A DNA stretch of 64,000 bases from Paracoccaceae bacterium (GTDB lineage: Bacteria; Pseudomonadota; Alphaproteobacteria; Rhodobacterales; Rhodobacteraceae): NCBI GenBank assembly GCA_022822495.1, contig JAJEBQ010000052.1:33174-97173 (forward strand), in the 5' to 3' direction. The position numbers were made by a program, and so were the translations under genes. The notes below the pieces were generated by a model. It saw nothing but the letters and a program-made list of their open reading frames with translations. It ran no database searches and was not told where the DNA came from. Below are positions 54,937-63,754 of the stretch, in pieces. Positions within the stretch are counted from its first letter, which is position 1; every line of letters starts with the position of its first letter.

Positions 54937-56571
54937 ATGAATGAATTTCCAAATAAAGACTTGGTTGCCACCAAAGGAATTATGAAGGGTCTTCATAGCG
55001 GGATGGGTATAGCTGCCAAAGCTATGGTTGTCTGCTTTGTGGTCTTTACAGTTCTCAATGTAGAATTTGCCAATAGCATATATTCAGCCGTAAGGGGGTG
55101 GATCGAAGCAACTCTAAGTTGGTATTACATTTTGGTGGCGATAGTCATATTTCTGGTTTGCATATTCCTAATGTGTTCAAAATACGGGACCATCCGGCTT
55201 GGGGATGACGATGCACGACCGGAATTCAGCAATTTTTCATGGTTTGCCATGTTATTTTCGGCCGGTGTTGGCATAGGTATTCTATTTTTTGGGGTTGCTG
55301 AACCCGTTTTCTACTTTGACAATTCAGGTGGCTTTGGCTATCCGAACAATCCCCATGCTGATGCAGCAGGCGTAACCCAGCTGGATCAACAACGGGCAGT
55401 GTTTGCCATGCGAACAACTTATTTTCACTGGGGTTTCCATGGTTGGGCCATTTATGTGTTGATTGGACTTTGTTTGGCATATTTCGGTTTCAGGAAAAAA
55501 CTGCCTTTAACATTGCGCTCAGCACTTTATCCAATTATTGGGGATAAAATTTATGGCCCTGTCGGACATGCCGTTGATCTTTTAGCCGTTTTCGGAACCG
55601 TCTTCGGGGTCGCCACGTCCTTGGGCTTGGGTGTCAATCAAATGGCAACCGGATTAAATGTCCTTTTTGGCATTGACCCTGGTATCGTAACTCAAATCAT
55701 TCTTATTGTCGTTATATCTATCGTCGCAACTTTATCCGCCGTTTCTGGTGTGGGCAATGGAATTAGAATAATTTCCGAGTGGAATATATGGCTTTCTGTC
55801 GTACTGTTAGCCTTCTTTTTGTTCTGGGGGCCAACGCAATGGTTAATGGGCTTCTTCGTAACTTCAATCGGTGATTACCTCTGGAATGTACTTCCAATGG
55901 GATTCTGGACAGCCGGAACTGACGAAAATATAGCCTGGCAAGGAGGTTGGACCATCTTTTATTGGGGCTGGTGGATTTCCTGGGCACCTTTTGTGGGAAT
56001 GTTTATAGCCAGAATAAGCCGCGGTCGTACCATTCGAGAATTCATGGTTGGTGTTTTGTTTGTACCTACCACAATAGCATTCTTCTGGCTTTGCATGTTT
56101 GGCGGTAATGCCATTTACATGGAATTGTATGCAGAAGGGGGTGTTGGAACGGCAGGTATAATTGATATTGTCATGAGCTGGAATTTGCCGGGTGCACTTT
56201 ATGGTGCGATTGATAATTTGACCACAATGTCTGCTCTGAGTTGGGCCATGTCGGCACTGGCGACCCTCTTGCTGGCTACATGGTTTATTACTTCTTCCGA
56301 TTCTGGAACTCTGGTTATTACTACCATGTTATCGATGGGAGATGATAATCCCCCACAACGATTCCGCATCGTTTGGGGACTTGGTGAGGGTTTTGTCGCA
56401 GCTGTTCTCCTGATGGCAGGTGGCTTGGGAGCACTTCAAACTGCTTCAATTGCAGCCGCGCTACCAATTTCGGTAATCATGATCTTCATGGCTTGGGGTC
56501 TGGTGAAATCACTGGCCGAAGATTCAAGCGCAGTTACCAGATCCCCAATGGTAGAACCGGAAACCTCTTAG
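54937..56571 (+). CDS. BCCT-family transporter (betaine/choline/carnitine type)
   Basis: A 544-residue membrane protein with about 12 helices. The BCCT marks are FSWFAMLFSAGVGIGILFFG near residue 98, HWGFHGWAIYVLIGL near 165, and the Trp-rich box WGWWISWAPFVGMFIARISR near 347 with the basic RGRTIREF after it; STSDSGT-like ITSSDSGTLV lies near 451. The family takes up quaternary ammonium compounds such as glycine betaine, choline or carnitine by Na+ or H+ symport or exchange. Together with tmm in the same window it fits a methylamine/osmolyte lifestyle, though no link is proven. A long leader (54819–54936) may regulate it. Confidence 0.93.
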   Translation: MNEFPNKDLVATKGIMKGLHSGMGIAAKAMVVCFVVFTVLNVEFANSIYSAVRGWIEATLSWYYILVAIVIFLVCIFLMCSKYGTIRLGDDDARPEFSNFSWFAMLFSAGVGIGILFFGVAEPVFYFDNSGGFGYPNNPHADAAGVTQLDQQRAVFAMRTTYFHWGFHGWAIYVLIGLCLAYFGFRKKLPLTLRSALYPIIGDKIYGPVGHAVDLLAVFGTVFGVATSLGLGVNQMATGLNVLFGIDPGIVTQIILIVVISIVATLSAVSGVGNGIRIISEWNIWLSVVLLAFFLFWGPTQWLMGFFVTSIGDYLWNVLPMGFWTAGTDENIAWQGGWTIFYWGWWISWAPFVGMFIARISRGRTIREFMVGVLFVPTTIAFFWLCMFGGNAIYMELYAEGGVGTAGIIDIVMSWNLPGALYGAIDNLTTMSALSWAMSALATLLLATWFITSSDSGTLVITTMLSMGDDNPPQRFRIVWGLGEGFVAAVLLMAGGLGALQTASIAAALPISVIMIFMAWGLVKSLAEDSSAVTRSPMVEPETS

Positions 56572-56606
56572 CGTACTAAATCGCAACGGAAAAGAATAAA
56601 ATTCTT

Positions 56607-56630
56607 GACAGGGCCTTTGAAGGCCTTGTC
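56607..56630 (+). terminator. Probable terminator of the BCCT gene
   Basis: GACAGGGCCTT then, after a tight loop, AAGGCCTTGTC make a long stem with one G-T pair, 35 bases past the BCCT stop. The nearest T-run (AAATTTTTAC) lies some 20 bases on, so it is not perfect. The following 200 bases to rpsM are AT-rich and should carry the rpsM promoter. Confidence 0.5.
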
Positions 56631-56851
56631 GCTCTGATGAGAGTTGATGAAAATTTTTACCTAAAGAATGCTAAAATCTTGACTCTTGAAAAGAGGTCAA
56701 ATATATGTCCCTATTCTGTTTTTATTGATCCATCGGCTGTTTTTTAGCTTGGTGGTCTTGATTTATTGCAAGTTTTCTCAATATAAACCAATCCACCTTT
56801 GCCAGTAACATTTTTACATGGTGGAATAACAGTATATTCTTAGGGGTTAGA

Positions 56852-57220
56852 ATGGCACGTATTGCGGGCGTAAACATACCAACGAGGAAAAGAGTTCCTG
56901 TCGCATTAACCAGTATCTATGGAATTGGATACCAATCAGCACAAAAAATTTGTGATGCCGTGGGAATAGAACAATCGGCCAGGGTCAATCAACTCACCGA
57001 CCTTAATGTCAAGGAACTTCGGGAACACATTGATCAAAACTACATGGTTGAGGGTGATTTGCGCAGGGATGTCCAAATGAACATTAAGAGAATGATGGAT
57101 CTTGGATGTTATCGTGGCCTCCGACATCGGAGAGGGTTGCCAGTCAGAGGACAAAGAACGCATACGAATGCCAGAACCCGCAAAGGTCCAGCCCGACCAA
57201 TAGCCGGCAAGAAAAAATAA
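56852..57220 (+). CDS. rpsM: 30S ribosomal protein S13
   Basis: S13 sits in the head of the 30S subunit and contacts the 50S and t[60 protein letters not shown] and the basic tail are diagnostic; 122 residues is normal. The usual upstream secY–adk are absent; here a BCCT gene precedes it. rpsK follows 12 bases on. Confidence 0.97.
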   Translation: MARIAGVNIPTRKRVPVALTSIYGIGYQSAQKICDAVGIEQSARVNQLTDLNVKELREHIDQNYMVEGDLRRDVQMNIKRMMDLGCYRGLRHRRGLPVRGQRTHTNARTRKGPARPIAGKKK

Positions 57221-57232
57221 AGGAGATGTGTC

Positions 57233-57622
57233 TTGGCTCGTGAAAAGCCCCGTTTAAAGAGAAAAGAACGCAAGAATATCGCGGTCGGAGTTGCTCATGT
57301 GAGTTCCTCTTTCAATAATACAAAAATTTTGATTTCAGATATCCAAGGTAATGCGATCGCATGGTCTTCGGCCGGAACTGTCGGCTTTAAAGGGTCTCGC
57401 AAATCTACCCCCTACGCTGCTCAGTTGGCAGCTGAGGATGCCGGCAGAAAGGCCCGCGAGCACGGTGTCAAGTCCCTTGAAATAAGGGTGCAAGGTCCCG
57501 GCTCAGGCAGAGAAAGTGCCCTTCGTTCGCTGGCCTCAGTTGGTTTTGATATCACTTCAATCAGGGATGTGTCTCCCATTGCCCACAATGGTTGCCGCCC
57601 ACCAAAAAGAAGAAGGGTTTAA
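57233..57622 (+). CDS. rpsK: 30S ribosomal protein S11
   Basis: S11 is a platform protein of the 30S subunit. [39 protein letters not shown] and the C-terminal [15 protein letters not shown] are diagnostic. The start is TTG at 57233, six bases after AAGGAG, with no ATG available. Confidence 0.97.
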   Translation: MAREKPRLKRKERKNIAVGVAHVSSSFNNTKILISDIQGNAIAWSSAGTVGFKGSRKSTPYAAQLAAEDAGRKAREHGVKSLEIRVQGPGSGRESALRSLASVGFDITSIRDVSPIAHNGCRPPKRRRV

Positions 57623-57702
57623 TCACTCTTCGCCATTTTAACTTAGTTTTTCGAGACATTCCCGGTGCTGGAACCACTGGGGAAAAGGATGGAGGCTAAT
57701 CT

Positions 57703-58716
57703 ATGTTCCAAGATAACTGGGAAAAACTTATCTCCCCAACCGTGGAGGAGAAGTCAGGAAGTAATCCTAATCAGATGACACTTGAAATCGGGCCTCTGGA
57801 ACGTGGCTTCGGTTTAACCATAGGTAATGCCTTGCGCAGGGTGCTCTTGTCCTCTCTGCGAGGAAGTGCCATCATTGGTGTTGAAATAGAAAAGGTCGTG
57901 CAGGAGTTCTCACCAATCCCTGGAGTACGGGAAGATGTCATAGATATCTTGCTGAACCTCAAGGGTGTTGTTGTTAAGTCTGATGATCGCAAACCACGGA
58001 AAATGCTGTTGAAATCATCACAACCCGGCGAAGTAACCGCCGGTATGATTAATCAGGTAACTGGTGTTGAAATACTTAATCCCCGACATGTCATATGTCA
58101 TTTGGATCGTGATGCTTCGATTCAAATGGAACTTACGGTGGGGGTTGGTAAGGGATATGTTCCTGCCGAATTGAACAAACCAGCCGATGCGGCGATAAAT
58201 TTCATACCCATTGACGCAATCTTTTCGCCCGTTAAATCGGTGTCGTATAAGGTTCAACCAGCTAGGGAGGGGAAGATTCTGGATTACGATAGGCTCATAC
58301 TGAATGTCGAAACAGATGGTTCAGTCATACCCAAAGATGCCGTTGCGTATGCCTCCAGAATTATCCAGGAATATTTCCAGATCTTTATCAATTTTGATGA
58401 ACCGACCAAATTAAAGCAGGAAGAGGACGTTCCAGAAGCCGTGATAGATACCAATCTTTACAAGAAGGTAGGGGTCTTGGAACTTTCAGTCAGGTCGGCC
58501 AATTGTCTTAAAAACGACAATATCATCTATGTTGGTGATCTGGTTCAAAAGTCTGAACAGGAAATGTTGAAAACTCCAAATTTTGGTCGTAAATCACTGA
58601 ATGAAATCAAGCAAATTCTATCGACTATGGACCTATCACTAGGAATGGATATTCCAGATTGGCCGCCAGAAGATATTGAACAGCTCTCCAAAGAGTTGGA
58701 AGAGAAGGATATGTAA
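57703..58716 (+). CDS. rpoA: DNA-directed RNA polymerase subunit alpha
   Basis: The N-terminal domain carries GFGLTIGNALRRVLLSSLRG, the assembly part, and the C-terminal domain (about 250–325) carries LELSVRSANCLKNDNI and TPNFGRKSLNEIKQIL, the UP-element and activator contact. 337 residues is normal. GGATGGAGG lies just before the ATG. Confidence 0.97.
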   Translation: MFQDNWEKLISPTVEEKSGSNPNQMTLEIGPLERGFGLTIGNALRRVLLSSLRGSAIIGVEIEKVVQEFSPIPGVREDVIDILLNLKGVVVKSDDRKPRKMLLKSSQPGEVTAGMINQVTGVEILNPRHVICHLDRDASIQMELTVGVGKGYVPAELNKPADAAINFIPIDAIFSPVKSVSYKVQPAREGKILDYDRLILNVETDGSVIPKDAVAYASRIIQEYFQIFINFDEPTKLKQEEDVPEAVIDTNLYKKVGVLELSVRSANCLKNDNIIYVGDLVQKSEQEMLKTPNFGRKSLNEIKQILSTMDLSLGMDIPDWPPEDIEQLSKELEEKDM

Positions 58717-58767
58717 TTATTTCCCAGAACTAATTACTAAATTTGTACAGGATATAAGGTAACTATA

Positions 58768-59187
58768 ATGCGACACAGCGGCGGATACAGATATCTCAAC
58801 AGAACCAGTGAACATCGAAAGGCCATGTTTGCCAATATGGCTGGGTCTCTGATTGAACATGAACAGATCAAGACAACCCTGCCAAAAGCCAAGGAATTAA
58901 GAAGGGTTATTGAAAAGCTCATTACCTTGGGCAAGAAAGGTGATTTGCACGCTCGACGAATGGCTAGTGCCAAACTGAAACAAAGTAAGCATACCCAGAA
59001 ACTTTTTGATGTTCTTGGACCCAGATATGCCAAACGTAATGGTGGTTATACACGTATAATCAAAGCAGGTTACCGTTATGGTGATCGAGCGCCCATGGCC
59101 GTTATTGAATTGGTTGAAAGGGATACTGAAGCTAAGGGAAAAATCGATCGTGAAAGGATTACTGAAAAAGAAGCAGAGGAATCATAG
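58768..59187 (+). CDS. rplQ: 50S ribosomal protein L17
   Basis: L17 lies at the exit-tunnel side of the 50[21 protein letters not shown] (the usual RKLGR is altered to YRYLNR), [20 protein letters not shown] and [20 protein letters not shown] are diagnostic. 139 residues with a charged tail. The 170 bases after it are intergenic before rarA. Confidence 0.96.
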   Translation: MRHSGGYRYLNRTSEHRKAMFANMAGSLIEHEQIKTTLPKAKELRRVIEKLITLGKKGDLHARRMASAKLKQSKHTQKLFDVLGPRYAKRNGGYTRIIKAGYRYGDRAPMAVIELVERDTEAKGKIDRERITEKEAEES

Positions 59188-59360
59188 TGACCTTCAATCT
59201 TTGTTGCGTTCCTGACATTTGAAATCCTCACAACGAAACAGAAATTGACTTTTTCATTTTTCGTTTTGATTTTGATGGTATAATCAGAACCTCAGTAATT
59301 TTTCCTACCGGGTTTATCCAATAGGTTTTTGGTGGAAGCCATTACCCTTAAGCAAGTGCC

Positions 59361-60698
59361 GTGACCAATCTTCTTAATCAAATAGAAAACCAAGCCGAAT
59401 TATCAGCGCCATTACGACCCTTGGCAGATCGCCTACGGCCAGATAACATGGCAGAGGTTATAGGTCACGAAGATCTCATTGGTGACGGCAAGCCCATAAA
59501 TAATCTGATTGCCTCGACAAACCTCCCATCCATTATATTGTGGGGGCCTCCCGGCGTTGGCAAAACAACCATAGCCCGTTTGATTGCTCAAAAAAAAGAT
59601 TACCACTTTGTTCAAATAAGTGCTGTCTTTTCCAATACTTCCGAATTGAGAAAAATTTTTGCTAAGGCACGGGCTCATTGGAAAGATGGCAAGGGAACGG
59701 TATTGTTCGTGGATGAAATCCACCGTTTCAACAAAAGCCAGCAGGATGGCTTTCTGCCTTATGTTGAAGATGGAACCATCAAATTAATTGGCTCGACAAC
59801 TGAGAATGTCTCATTCGAAATAAATCCAGCTCTCTTGTCAAGGGTTAGGGTTTTAAGTTTATCAAGACTCAACCAAAATGATCTGGAGAAACTGGCCCTC
59901 CGAGCAGAGAAGTGCCTGGAAGCCCCCTTGCCCCTTACCAAAGAGGCCCGCCAATGGTTGTTGGTTATGGCCGATGGTGATGGTAGAAGTCTTTTGAACA
60001 ATATTGAGCAGCTTTGTGCACTGAAACCGGATAAAGACCTAGATGCGAATGCATTGTCCTCTTTCCTGACACAACGAGCAACATCATATGATAAAACTGG
60101 CGATTGGCACTATAACTTAATTTCAGCCCTCCATAAATCAGTACGTGGGTCTGACCCTGATGCAGCACTTTACTGGTTGGCCCGTATGATACATGCGGGT
60201 GAGGATCCTCATTACCTGCTAAGAAGAATTACTCGGATGGCTGTAGAGGATATTGGGCTAGCAGACCCTGATGCCTTGGAACTTGCAATTAATTCCTGGG
60301 TAGCCTTTGATAGATTGGGTAGTCCTGAAGGCGAACTCGCAATTGCTCAAGCGATCATATATTTAGCGTTGGCACCAAAATCAAACGCCAGTTATGTCGC
60401 ATACAAAGCGGCGATTAGGGATGCTAAAGTTTCAGGTTCTCTTCAACCCCCCAAACACATTCTCAACGCCCCTACGAAACTGATGAAAGATTTCGGATTT
60501 GGTAAGGGTTATAAATACGACCATGATCTCCCCCATGGTTTTTCGGGGCAAAATTATTTTCCAGAAAGACTTAACCGAGTAAAATACTATAAGCCAATGA
60601 AGAAAGGCTTTGAGCACACCCTGGCCAAGAGATTGAAATATTTTGAGGACCTGAGAGTACAGCTCTACAAGGAAACCACCCAAGAGACAAAACAATGA
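59361..60698 (+). CDS. rarA: Replication-associated recombination ATPase RarA (MgsA)
   Basis: This AAA+ protein acts at stalled replication forks. Walker A GPPGVGKTTIA near residue 61, Walker B VLFVDEIHRFNKSQQDGFLP near 113, sensor STTENVSFEINPALLSR near 138 and the C-terminal tetramer domain YKAAIRDA ... GYKYDHDLPHGFSGQNYFPE are present. Start is GTG at 59361. Its position after rplQ and before crcB is the alphaproteobacterial norm (degP-type gene missing here). Confidence 0.95.
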   Translation: MTNLLNQIENQAELSAPLRPLADRLRPDNMAEVIGHEDLIGDGKPINNLIASTNLPSIILWGPPGVGKTTIARLIAQKKDYHFVQISAVFSNTSELRKIFAKARAHWKDGKGTVLFVDEIHRFNKSQQDGFLPYVEDGTIKLIGSTTENVSFEINPALLSRVRVLSLSRLNQNDLEKLALRAEKCLEAPLPLTKEARQWLLVMADGDGRSLLNNIEQLCALKPDKDLDANALSSFLTQRATSYDKTGDWHYNLISALHKSVRGSDPDAALYWLARMIHAGEDPHYLLRRITRMAVEDIGLADPDALELAINSWVAFDRLGSPEGELAIAQAIIYLALAPKSNASYVAYKAAIRDAKVSGSLQPPKHILNAPTKLMKDFGFGKGYKYDHDLPHGFSGQNYFPERLNRVKYYKPMKKGFEHTLAKRLKYFEDLRVQLYKETTQETKQ

Positions 60699-61078
60699 TA
60701 GGGACTTTTGTTCAGATCGCTATCGGTGGTGCGGCAGGCGCTACTTCACGCTATCTTGTCACTTTGGGTGTATCAACAATTATGGGGAATAAATTCCCAT
60801 ACGGAACTTTGTTTGTCAATATAATCGGTTCCCTTTTAATGGGCTTCATCATTGCCTTAATGATAGAGAATTTGACTTTATCTGATCGTTATACACCCTT
60901 TGTGATTACCGGTTTCCTGGGCAGTTTTACAACCTTTTCAGCTTTTTCATATGACTTTTGGCAGCTGTCAAGTACAGGTAAGATTGAACATGCCATACTA
61001 TACGCCCTGATCTCTTTTATACTAGCGATTGGAGCTCTCTATCTAGGTATGTTTTTGGCAAGGGTCTGGTTGCATTGA
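60695..61078 (+). CDS. crcB: Fluoride channel CrcB/Fluc
   Basis: Fluc channels let fluoride out of the cell. The 127-residue protein has four hydrophobic helices, GGAAGATSRYLVTLGV, GTLFVNIIGSLLMGF (with the conserved Asn) and GFLGSFTTFSAFSYDF, containing the phenylalanine-box residues. It overlaps rarA by four bases (ATGA) and the pseudouridine synthase by four. Confidence 0.94.
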   Translation: MIGTFVQIAIGGAAGATSRYLVTLGVSTIMGNKFPYGTLFVNIIGSLLMGFIIALMIENLTLSDRYTPFVITGFLGSFTTFSAFSYDFWQLSSTGKIEHAILYALISFILAIGALYLGMFLARVWLH

Positions 61079-62088
61079 TAGATTTCTCCAAGGAAATTAT
61101 CGGAACTGATGATGCTGATCAGCGCCTAGACAGGTGGTTGCGGCGAAAGTATGGGAAACTTCCACAATCACTTATTGAGAAAATGTGCCGCAAGGGAACT
61201 GTGAAAGTTGATAACAAAAAGGTTAAGCCTTCTTTTCGCTTGGAATCCAACCAGATTATTTTATTGCCTGTAACCTTAGGCAAGAACATTACAAAACTTA
61301 AAAAAACTGAGGTCCTGAGCGCTACTGATCATAAAATTATTGGCCAGTTGAATTCAAATATCATTTATGAGGATGAATACCTGATGGCCATCAACAAGCC
61401 TCCGGGGCTGGCGACGCAAGGCGGAACAAATCAGAATAGGCACATTGATAAATATCTTGCGCAATTAAGCCTCAATGCCGAAAGCAATCATTTGCGTTTG
61501 ATCCACCGTTTGGACAAATATACTTCCGGGGTGTTGCTTGTAGCCAAATCCTTGGCGGCAACCAGAGAGATGATGAAATTGTTCAAAAACAAAAATATAA
61601 ATAAATCCTATTGGGCAGTTTCACATGGCGTGCCTAAAAAACAAACAGGTGGAATCAAATCCTCACTTGTTAAAGATACCTCACAACCAAGCCGCAAAAT
61701 GGCAAGCATGTCATTGTCAAATCTTTCTTCTGAAAAAAAAGCCAAAATAGCCATTACGAAATATGCTGTACAACACACTTTCGGTACGCTTCTATCATTC
61801 CTTGTTTTATCCCCTCAAACAGGAAGAACGCATCAGTTGAGGGTTCATTTATCTTCGATGGGTCATCCCATATTGGGAGACCTTAAATATTCCTCCAAAG
61901 CATTAACTGCTAACCTCCCGGCTGACATTCAGGCAACAAATTTAGCCTCAAGTATGTTCCTGCATGCTCGAAGTATAGAATTTCAACATCCTTTTTTCCA
62001 AAAGGAGATTACAATCACAGCTGAGGCGCCTCAACATTTCGAGGTATTGTCTAAGTATCTGGAATGGGATTTGAAGTGCTTTGGATAG
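61075..62088 (+). CDS. rluC: RluC-family 23S rRNA pseudouridine synthase
   Basis: An N-terminal S4 RNA-binding domain (DQRLDRWLRRKYG ... MCRKGTVKVDNKKVKPSFRL) precedes the synthase domain with INKPPGLATQGGT and the catalytic RLIHRLDKYTSGVLLVAK near residue 140 and TGRTHQLRVHLSSMGHPILG near 244. Length of 337 is normal. The start is TTG 61075, overlapping the crcB stop by four bases. RluC and RluD are hard to separate by eye; the S4 domain and neighbours favour RluC. Confidence 0.9.
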   Translation: MIDFSKEIIGTDDADQRLDRWLRRKYGKLPQSLIEKMCRKGTVKVDNKKVKPSFRLESNQIILLPVTLGKNITKLKKTEVLSATDHKIIGQLNSNIIYEDEYLMAINKPPGLATQGGTNQNRHIDKYLAQLSLNAESNHLRLIHRLDKYTSGVLLVAKSLAATREMMKLFKNKNINKSYWAVSHGVPKKQTGGIKSSLVKDTSQPSRKMASMSLSNLSSEKKAKIAITKYAVQHTFGTLLSFLVLSPQTGRTHQLRVHLSSMGHPILGDLKYSSKALTANLPADIQATNLASSMFLHARSIEFQHPFFQKEITITAEAPQHFEVLSKYLEWDLKCFG

Positions 62089-62101
62089 GCTGGATATATC
62101 A

Positions 62102-62812
62102 ATGAATGAGTGGACCGGTAGAAAATTCTGGCAAGATGTACGGATAAGAGAATTGCCAGAAGGATTTGGAATCCAGATTGATAGCAATTTCGCCATGACA
62201 CCTGCCAAGAATCTGCTGGCGGTTCCTTGTTTGGTTCTTGCGGAAAAGATTTGCGCAGAGTTTAAAGGTCAGGAAGAGAAAATCAACCCCGCCACTATGC
62301 CTTTTACCAGATTGACAAATACCACGATTGATCGCGTTCCTGTTACCCGTAGTAGTATGATTGAAGCCCTTTTGAATTATGGTGAAACCGATCTTTTATG
62401 CTACCGAACCAACTCGCCCCCTGAACTTATTGAATGGCAATCCAAAAATTGGGATCCTGTCTTGGTGTGGCTGGAAGAAGAGTTTGCCATCAGGATAAAA
62501 ACAGGTCAAGGTATTCTACCGTTTACCCAGGACAGTAATGCCATTAAAGTCTTCAGGGACAGGATACTTACCTTGGACCATTACAAGTTGAGTGGTCTCA
62601 GTTCCATGGTCCCTTTATTGGGTTCTTTAATGTTGGGCTTAGGCTACCTTTTTGGATATGCTTCAAAAGACATAATTTGGAAGTTGTCCAGGATTGATGA
62701 GGATTGGCAAGAGCAGAAATGGGGAGTAGACCCTGAGGCTCAACAAGTTACAGAAAAAAATTACAACGATTTCCTTGTCGCTAGTTTCTTTGTTGATCTA
62801 ACTCTTGGGTAG
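62102..62812 (+). CDS. ATP12-family F1-ATPase assembly chaperone
   Basis: The protein of about 236 residues resembles mitochondrial and alphaproteobacterial ATP12, which helps the alpha subunit of F1-ATPase fold. Visible are the start EWTGRKFWQDVRIRELPEGF, PAKNLLAVPCLVLAEKICAE, the block INPATMPFTRLTNTTIDRV near 75, YGETDLLCYR near 108 and the C-terminal WGVDPEAQQ. I chose ATG 62102; the frame opens at TTG 62081 inside rluC. It is the last gene of the conserved rarA–crcB–rluC–ATP12 row and is itself a marker of alphaproteobacteria. Confidence 0.9.
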   Translation: MNEWTGRKFWQDVRIRELPEGFGIQIDSNFAMTPAKNLLAVPCLVLAEKICAEFKGQEEKINPATMPFTRLTNTTIDRVPVTRSSMIEALLNYGETDLLCYRTNSPPELIEWQSKNWDPVLVWLEEEFAIRIKTGQGILPFTQDSNAIKVFRDRILTLDHYKLSGLSSMVPLLGSLMLGLGYLFGYASKDIIWKLSRIDEDWQEQKWGVDPEAQQVTEKNYNDFLVASFFVDLTLG

Positions 62813-62949
62813 TTGGTGTTAGGAGATTATTCTCTAGAGACTGTTTTTCTGTACAAAATAGCTTCTCGTGCTATTTAGATTGGCTTGACGGTTCCGATTT
62901 AGTGATATTCTGGAAACTATTCTTTTCTGATATGAGGGGAAATATAAAT

Positions 62950-63661
62950 GAGTGCATTTTGGAGAGATCACAGCCCGTCCCGCCCTCCTTGACGTGCTTG
63001 ATATTCAGGGACGGACCGTGACTCTGGAGGCGATGCCGACACAACGCGCGACGGCACGGCTTTCACCGATGCCAGTGGGACCTCCATCTGGGCTCTGAAG
63101 GGGAAACCAAAAACACTGTACGAGGATATCAAACGGTCTTTGGACAATCCCGATCAGGCATCGTCCATCACGGTCTCGGACCCCAACGTGGACACCGGGC
63201 ATGGCCGGATTGAAACCCGCACAGCATCGGTGTGTCATGACATTGATTGGTTGGGGGTACATAACTGGCCGGCCTTGGCGGCGATTGGATCGGTTACAGC
63301 ACAACGCGAGATACGGGGGGAAACAGAGGAGTGAGACCCGCTACTTTATCATGAACAAGAAACGGAAACCGGAACAGTGACTCCGGCACGTCCGATCCCA
63401 CTGGGCGCTTGAGAACGCGCTTCATTGGGTTCTCGATGTGACAATGAACGAAGATGATTGACGCAACCGTACCGGTCCGGGGCCGGAGACCTTGGCGGTC
63501 ATGCGAAGGTTGGCCCTCAATCTGGCCCGTTTGGCCGTGGATAAGAGAACTCCATCCATTCGGGGAAGGCTTAAAAAAGCCGGATGGAATCACAATTATG
63601 CATTGAAACGTATCAGTTTGGCTGAACTTTTACCTGAAAATGGGGCAGTTCAAAAGCGATA
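62950..63661 (+). mobile_element. ISAs1-family transposase remnant
   Basis: Plus-strand frames broken by frameshifts and stops spell the C-terminal two thirds of an ISAs1 (DDE, H-repeat-type) transposase: ALLDVLDIQGRTVTLEAMPT, then IWALKGKPKTLYEDIKRSLD, DTGHGRIETRTASVCHDIDW, an in-frame stop, SHWALENALHWVLDVTMNED, another stop, and ETLAVMRRLALNLARL. The GC content is visibly higher than that of the flanking genes. It is inactive. It separates the conserved ATP12 gene from the RiPP precursor that follows. Bases 62813–62949 show no gene. Confidence 0.8.
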
Positions 63662-63754
63662 GCCCTGATTCATTGCCATAATTAGGTTGAAAAATTTATA
63701 AAATTGATTTATGTAGGGTATCCATAAAAGTAACTGTAAAGGAGTTTTTATTTT

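Noticed and set aside
62950..63661. ISAs1 element as an active insertion sequence
   Set aside because: Several stops and frameshifts break the transposase and no terminal repeats were seen, so it is a remnant only.
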